Shown: one piece after another, positions 59,721 through 64,000 of the stretch
Numbering within the stretch: position 1 is the first letter of the stretch
How the letters are laid out: every line of letters begins with the position of its first letter
Assembly (NCBI GenBank): GCA_026545765.1
Contig: CM048844.1
Span: 67,226,035 to 67,290,034, forward strand
Length of the DNA stretch: 64,000 bases
Reading direction: 5' to 3'
Source: Plantago major
Taxonomy: Eukaryota; Streptophyta; Magnoliopsida; Lamiales; Plantaginaceae
Notes under the pieces: generated by a model
The model's database searches: none
What the model was told of the DNA's origin: nothing
The model's input: the letters and a program-made list of their open reading frames with translations, nothing else
Made by a program: the position numbers and the translations under genes

Positions 59721-60219
59721 AAGATCCGACATCTTGGCAACTATTGTTGAGAAGAAGCTGGACGTTCAATGGCCGAAGCCCCCTCACGGCGGCCGTAAGA
59801 ATAAGAACGCAAAAGGCTATTGCAAGTTTCACAAGTGTCGCGGACACGAAATCGACGATCGTATTCAAATGAAGATGTATGGAACACTTGATAAGGAATG
59901 GGAAGGAGGACGACGACAAGATAGAAGAGAGAGAGAGGAGAGGAGAGGATGACGGAACCACCGCCCCACTACACTTTTCGCCTCCGCAACCGGCTATCCA
60001 CCCCATGGACTAACGCTCTTACCGATATCTTGACGATATCGAAATGAAAACGCCCATACAATGGGTGATCAACACTATTGGGAGGACCAACGGGGAGATA
60101 GCAGAACGCAAGGGAGCGCATGCCAAAACCTCCGAAACAACGACCGAGCATATGCTAGTCCGGCGATTCCAGGCACTAACGCCATATCGTTCGATGACAG
60201 TGAAATTCCTCCTCCTACG

Positions 60220-60640
60220 GCAGGGGGAGGAGACATCGAAAACCCAGATGTCCCGCTGGTGGTCTCCTTGACCATTGCAACCTTCCGAGTGAATAAGATC
60301 TTGGTTGACACCGGAAGCTCCTCGAACATCATCTATAAAAGGACACTGGATCAGATGGACTTGGGTAGAGTCCGATATGGCAGAGTGCAGACCTCCATAT
60401 TAGGATTCGGAGGAGGAACTGTACGACCCCTCGGAAGTATCATGTTACACATTTCTCTCGGCACCTTTCCGGCAAGGGTGACACAAGAGGTCCGCTTTGT
60501 GGTGGTCGAACAAACTTTCGACTACAGTGCCATCTTCGGACGCCCAGGTCTCAACCAGCCCGAATTGTTTCATCTACTCCACAACAGGATGAAGTTCCCA
60601 ACGGCCTTCGGAGTCGGACAAGAGCTCGGAAATGTCAGAG
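60220..60640 (+). mobile_element. Protease of the Tat-type element (fossil)
   Basis: The aspartic protease signature VDTGSSSNIIY lies near 60,305, followed by the hydrophobic FGRPGLNQ-like second half near 60,540. Confidence 0.8.
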
Positions 60641-60859
60641 AAGCTTGGGAATGCTATATCACGTCCACAAGAAGGGCGCGCTCTGCCGACAACATGACTC
60701 GGCGCCTACTGTCCTCCCACCCAGAAAGGAGGACTCACAAGTCGGAATAGGAAGCCAGAAGGAAAAATTTCCTAGAACAACGCGAATCGAGCCCCATGAG
60801 ACCCTTAAAGAGATCGAAATTATTGCTGGCGATCTCGAGAAGAAAACAAGGATCGGGAC

Positions 60860-62230
60860 CGAAATGAATGCGGAAGTAGAAATGAAGCTCGTCGCTTGTC
60901 TCCGAGACAACAGCGACGTGTTCGCCTGGAGTACCGACGACCTGAGGGGGATCGACCCACGGGTTACAGTTCACCGTCTGAACATGGATCCTTCGGTCAA
61001 ATACATCCGACAGAAAAGGAAAGACTTTGGCCCCATCAAGGATGCAATCATATCCGCCGAAGTCGATCGACTCCTAAAGCGGGACATCGAGGAAGTCCGT
61101 TACTCTGACTGGGTTTGCAACGTCGTTCTGGTCGAAAAATCGCCAGGCAAATGGCGGATGTGTAATGACTTCACAAGGTTGAATAAATTTTGCCCCAAGG
61201 ATCCGTATCCATTGCCACGGATATATAGATCAACTGGTTGACTCTACCTCCGGATGCGCGCTGCTGAGCTTCATGGACGCATACCAAGGCTTCTATCAAA
61301 TTCGGATGGCCAGGGAGGATGTTAAGAAAACGGCCTTCTTCGCGGCAGGAGGAGTTTACTGCTTCAAGGTGATGCCATTCGGACTGAAGAACGCGGGAGC
61401 CACCTACCAGCGACTGGTAAACCAAATGTTCAAAGAGGAGATCGGAAAGACGATGGAAGTCTACGTGGACGACATGCTCGTTAAAAGTAAGACTGAGGAA
61501 GAACACATTGAGCATCTCAACAATTGCTTTTCCATCCTGCGAAAGTATGGGATGAAACTGAATCCGGAAAAATGCACTTTTGGAGTGAAGGGAGGAAAAT
61601 TCCTCGGATACATGGTCACGGAAAGGGGAATCAGCGCCAATCCCGAGAAAATCAAGGCGATCCTGGATCTGCCACACCCGAAAACCCTCAACGAGGTACA
61701 GCGGCTCATAGGAAGACTCATGTCCTTAAGCCGTTTTATTTCCCGGTCAGCCGAGAAAAATCTTCCGTTCTTCAAAACCCTCCGGAAAGGAGAGAACTTT
61801 GCGTGGACCGCGGAATGTTCGGAGGCTTTCGAAAAATTGAAAGAATACCTCCATTCCCCTCCACTGCTCTCCAAGCCCGTCGAGAGAGAACCACTCTACC
61901 TCTACCTAGCAATTACGGAAGAGGCAGTGAGTTCCGTCTTAATACGGATTCAAGCTAACGAGCATTTGCCGATCTACTATCTTAGCAAAGCCCTTGCTGG
62001 GGCGGAGAAAAGATATGTGAAGATCGAGAAACTCGCATACGCTTTGGTTTACACCGCCAGACGGTTAAAACCTTACTTCAAATCTCACAAAATAGTGGTA
62101 CTAACTACGGAACCTTTGAAACAGGTCCTAGGAAAGCCCGACCAATCTGGACGACTCTCTAAGTGGGCGATCGAGCTCAGCGAATACGACATTTGCTACC
62201 AGGCTCAAGTCCTCGCCGACTTCTTGGCGG
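60860..62230 (+). mobile_element. Reverse transcriptase and RNase H of the Tat-type element (fossil)
   Basis: RT motifs: NVVLVEKSPGKWRMCNDFT near 61,120, FMDAYQGFYQI near 61,275, the catalytic EVYVDDMLVKS near 61,460, and FLGYMVTERGI near 61,600. The gypsy RNase H follows (ITEEAVSSVLIR near 61,915, to VLADFLADY near 62,215). Mostly open. Confidence 0.9.
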
Positions 62231-62529
62231 ATTACCCAGAAAAATATTCGGAGAAAGTCCCTGACAAGCCAGTGTTCGAGTGCTTAATCACCAAACATGC
62301 AGTCCGAAATCCAGCCTTTCCAAAGTTTAACCCAGAAAACTTTGAGGAAGTCCAGTTCCTCAATCGACCCCACCCTTCATCAGAGGAGGAAACTCGGGTC
62401 AACCAAATGTTTCTACTTGCTGATGATCCCAGAGACCCCAGTTCGGACAACATCGGAACGAAAATCACTGGCGGGAATGAACCAAGAACGGAACTGCAGC
62501 AGCTCGCAGGAGATCTCCAAATCAAGGAA

Positions 62530-62960
62530 CATCCTTCCGATATTTGGACATTGGAAGTCGATGGTTCTTCCACTGGAAGAGTGGGAGGGATTGGAATCTA
62601 CCTTAGGAGCCCGCAGGGCGCGGAACTCGACTATGCGGTTTCCTTGGACTTCAAAGTTACAAATAATGAGGCAGAATATGAAGCACTCTTAATGGGTCGC
62701 GATCGCCAAGTCTCCAAGCCCGGAAAGTCAAAGCTTACACGGACTCACAGCTTGTCCAAGCCCAATTCTCAGGAAATTTTGCCACGAAAGGTCCTTCGAT
62801 GATCAAGTATCTTGAGCTACTCAAGAACGAGGTCAGCCACTTCGAGGAATTCACCCTGGAAAAGTTTGACAGAGTTTGGAACGAAAGAGCCGACGCCTTG
62901 GCAAAATACGCATCTGCTACAGCGGCTTTGGACACAAGGAGAGTAATTCTACTCACCATC
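62530..62960 (+). mobile_element. Second RNase H of the Tat-type element (fossil)
   Basis: WTLEVDGSSTGRVGGIGIYL (near 62,545) and VTNNEAEYEALLMG (near 62,660) mark an additional RNase H domain resembling the host/archaeal type, found only in the Tat group of plant gypsy elements. Confidence 0.85.
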
Positions 62961-63099
62961 ACTGACTCATCCGTCATGAGTTCCAGTTCAGCAGTCATGA
63001 TACTCGACATGGGGAGGAACTGGATGACCGACATTCTTAACTACCTCAAGGACGGATCTCTACCAGCCGATCCGAAGGAATCAAGGAGTGTGCAGTGCC

Positions 63100-63966
63100 G
63101 AGCAAACAGGTATTTTATACTGGGCGATGATCTATACAAAAGATCTTTTTCCGGGACCCACCTGAGGTGCTTGAATCCACAAGAAGCGCAAACCGTGCTT
63201 GAAGAGATACACAACGGAAGCTGTGGGAGTCATTCCGAGGGCAGGACCCTCGCCCAGAAAATCATACGACAAGGCTATTATTGGCCCACCATCGGTAGAG
63301 ATTCCGCCGACCACGCCCGGAGATGTCAGGATTGCCAATATTATGCAAACATCCCACATCGCCCGACGAACCCTATGATTCCGTCAATCATAGCGTGTCC
63401 GTTCGATCAGTGGGGTATCGACATTGTCGGACCATTTCCTAGGGGTACCCAGCAGAAGAAGTTTCTCATTGTGGCTGTGGAGTACTTTACCAAATGGGTA
63501 GAAGCCGAGGCTGTTGCGACCATTACAGAGAGTCGAGTGCGGACCTTTATCTGGAAGAATATCATCTGTCGCTTTCTCGCCAGATTCTCGTCTCGGACAA
63601 TGGTGCCCAGCTCGTGACATAAATTTGAAGGAATGGCTGGCGTCCTTCAAAATCGAGCAACGATTTACATCTGTTGGATACCCGCAAGCCAATGGACAGG
63701 CTGAGTCCACAAACAAAACAATAGTCAAGATCCTCGAGAAACGATTGAGAACCTCGCAAGAAAGATGGGCGGACGACCTGGAAGGCGTGCTATGGGCGCA
63801 TTGCACCACTGCACGGACTGCGACCAAAGAAACTCCTTTCTCCTTGGTGTATGGTTCAGAGGCAGTCATACCATCCGAGGTTGCTGTTGAAACTTTGAGA
63901 ATCCAAGAGTTTGAAGACAAGAAGAACCGAGAAGCTCGGATATTCGAGCTGGACGTGTTTGAATAG
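63100..63966 (+). mobile_element. Integrase of the Tat-type element (fossil, to near window end)
   Basis: An HHCC zinc domain (IRQGYYWPTI, CQDCQYYAN near 63,265-63,350), then the DDE core with QWGIDIVGPFP near 63,410, FTKWVEAEAV near 63,490, and a downstream QANGQAEST segment near 63,690. The element continues beyond the window. Confidence 0.85.
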
Positions 63967-64000
63967 AAAAGGTCTGATGCACTAGCGAACATCCTTAGGT

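Larger units (their letters stand above)
57386..64000 (+). mobile_element. Tat-lineage Ty3/gypsy element, 5' part (fossil)
   Basis: A 5' LTR (57,386-58,206), primer binding site and the internal region run off the window end. Order: gag, protease, RT, RNase H, a second RNase H, integrase, which is gypsy order with the dual RNase H that marks the Tat group (Ogre/Retand relatives). The 3' LTR is not in the window. It is broken, with roughly half a dozen breaks. No age can be given without the second LTR. Its base composition is clearly more GC-rich than the surroundings. Confidence 0.9.

Overview
The window is repeat-rich nuclear DNA of a flowering plant, most likely a eudicot. This rests on the element families (MULE, Ty1/copia, Ty3/gypsy Tat, CACTA, Helitron, SINE, Stowaway), a fragment of plastid rRNA-operon DNA, and an ascorbate peroxidase pseudogene with plant-type introns. 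I see no intact host gene. The species cannot be named from the sequence.

Positions 1-43,979 are one compound locus made of three related units. The core of each is a Mutator-like DNA transposon (MULE). Its plus-strand gene encodes a FAR1-type zinc-binding domain, an MULE transposase domain and a C-terminal OTU cysteine-protease-like domain. Divergently, on the minus strand, it carries a multi-exon gene for a plant mobile domain (PMD) protein. The two genes share a promoter of about 0.7-0.8 kb that holds a palindromic array of GCATGCATGC and AAGGGACA/TGTCCCTT motifs, with a different length in each unit. Unit 1 (1-6,014) is partial and carries a deletion of about 6.5 kb. Unit 2 (6,015-20,450) holds the left part of the MULE, cut at 10,626 and joined to an old copia gag-pol fragment. 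That fragment is itself interrupted by a short gypsy-like GAG-only element (11,956-17,195) and ends in a pararetrovirus-like fossil. Unit 3 (20,451-43,979) keeps both MULE ends but is split by a young 16.5-kb copia element (20,930-37,421) lying in the last PMD exon. The likely order is: MULE decay, GAG-only element insertion, tandem duplication, deletion in unit 1, copia insertion in unit 3. The place of the deletion relative to the copia insertion is not fixed.

Positions 43,980-57,385 are AT-rich intergenic DNA with relics: an APX3-like ascorbate peroxidase pseudogene, two RNase H-like fragments, a copia LTR remnant, a Helitron 3' end with a helicase fragment, a complete non-autonomous CACTA element, a SINE with target-site duplications, a 125-bp tandem duplication, a small foldback insert and a Stowaway MITE.

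From 57,386 to the window end runs a Tat-lineage Ty3/gypsy element with a 5' LTR, gag, protease, reverse transcriptase, two RNase H domains and integrase. It is broken in several places and leaves the window before its 3' LTR.

The most unusual content is the PMD/OTU-bearing MULE with its palindromic divergent promoter. Next come the large copia element with a long multi-part extra region and plastid-derived DNA in front of it, and the tandem amplification of an already dead composite element.
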